The translations under genes and the position numbers were made by a program. 64,000 bases of DNA. It comes from Nothopassalora personata (lineage: Eukaryota; Ascomycota; Dothideomycetes; Mycosphaerellales; Mycosphaerellaceae). The notes beneath the pieces are model-generated. The model worked only from the letters and a program-made list of their open reading frames with translations. It made no database searches and had not been told where the DNA came from. Shown in pieces: positions 63,696 to 64,000 of the stretch. Within the stretch, counting starts at the first letter, position 1; every line of letters begins with the position of its first letter. The stretch covers positions 2,288,573-2,352,572 of the forward strand of contig CM066297.1 of the NCBI GenBank assembly GCA_033816765.1, given 5' to 3'.

Positions 63696-64000
63696 GGTAC
63701 AGGTGTGGGTGGTGGATGGATCTGCTAAACGTAGAGAATTAATTGTTCAGCGTCTAACGTGGAGACGGGATTATGAGCGGACTGAACGTGAATGACAGCG
63801 AACAGATGAAGTCGATGAGGCGTGCATTGAAAGGTCAAGATGACGGGTAGGGCCAAGCAAGGTATGGATCAGGATAGGTGTAGCACACATAAGTAGTCTC
63901 CTACCTTTACATACCTTATACTCTCCAGTACATCCTGATCAATTATACCCGGCCAGGTCCGCGGTCAGAGCATGATGTTGTACAGAAACACGCCATGTGT
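63696..64000. other. Upstream region of the DUF4336 gene
   Basis: About 300 bp to the window edge, with no gene visible. Confidence 0.5.

Noticed and set aside
1..64000. tRNA or rRNA genes
   Set aside because: Scanning by eye for B-box-like GGTTCGAATC arms and rRNA signatures found none. A covariance-model search would be needed to exclude them.

Overview
The window reads as nuclear DNA of a filamentous ascomycete (Pezizomycotina). Introns are short (47-124 bp) with GT..AG ends and CTAAC/CTAAT-type branch sites. Conserved proteins have fungal architectures: Shr3, Ecm27/NCLX-type exchanger, DUF4336, C-terminally extended cytochrome c1. Several lineage-specific F-box-like (LPQEL) and LPAE-R-MIYD families point to Dothideomycetes (Mycosphaerellales-like). 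That last placement is inference, because no rDNA or mitochondrial marker is present.

Layout. (1) 0-21 kb is a gene-dense conserved block: a Myb-like protein, ADE17/PurH, SHR3, the CSA/Rad28 WD40 protein, DGAT2, STK19, MND1, condensin CND2/BRN1 and a large cation exchanger. Pairs alternate between convergent and divergent orientation with 0.1-0.6 kb spacers. One decayed gene lies at 5.1-6.2 kb. (2) 21-38.9 kb is an accessory stretch: an O-methyltransferase pseudogene, two arrays of short degenerate repeats, an AT-richer island, an F-box-like tail-anchored protein, small orphan genes, two decayed genes with a Clr2 N-terminal-like domain, and an acyl-CoA dehydrogenase pseudogene. (3) 39-47.8 kb holds intact genes: a 1161-residue hydrophilic repeat protein, a secreted cysteine-containing protein, a secreted class-3 lipase and a multi-spanning membrane protein. 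(4) 47.8-57 kb has a fold-back element, a (AAG)33 microsatellite, a C2H2 zinc-finger gene, three relics of an LPQEL/F-box-like family, and an alpha-factor-like pheromone precursor with ten identical core peptides. (5) 58-64 kb returns to conserved genes: mitochondrial IDH1 and CYT1, and a DUF4336 protein.

Functional links: CSA and STK19 both act in transcription-coupled DNA repair and lie 2.5 kb apart. IDH1 and CYT1 are both mitochondrial respiratory-metabolism genes. MND1 (meiotic recombination) and condensin (chromosome compaction) are convergent neighbours. The most striking single locus is the pheromone/Kex2-repeat peptide gene at 55.8-57.0 kb. The open frames I was given include non-ATG starts, so I reset starts to ATG and rebuilt exons by splice signals and family alignment from memory. 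All gene models are unverified by transcripts.
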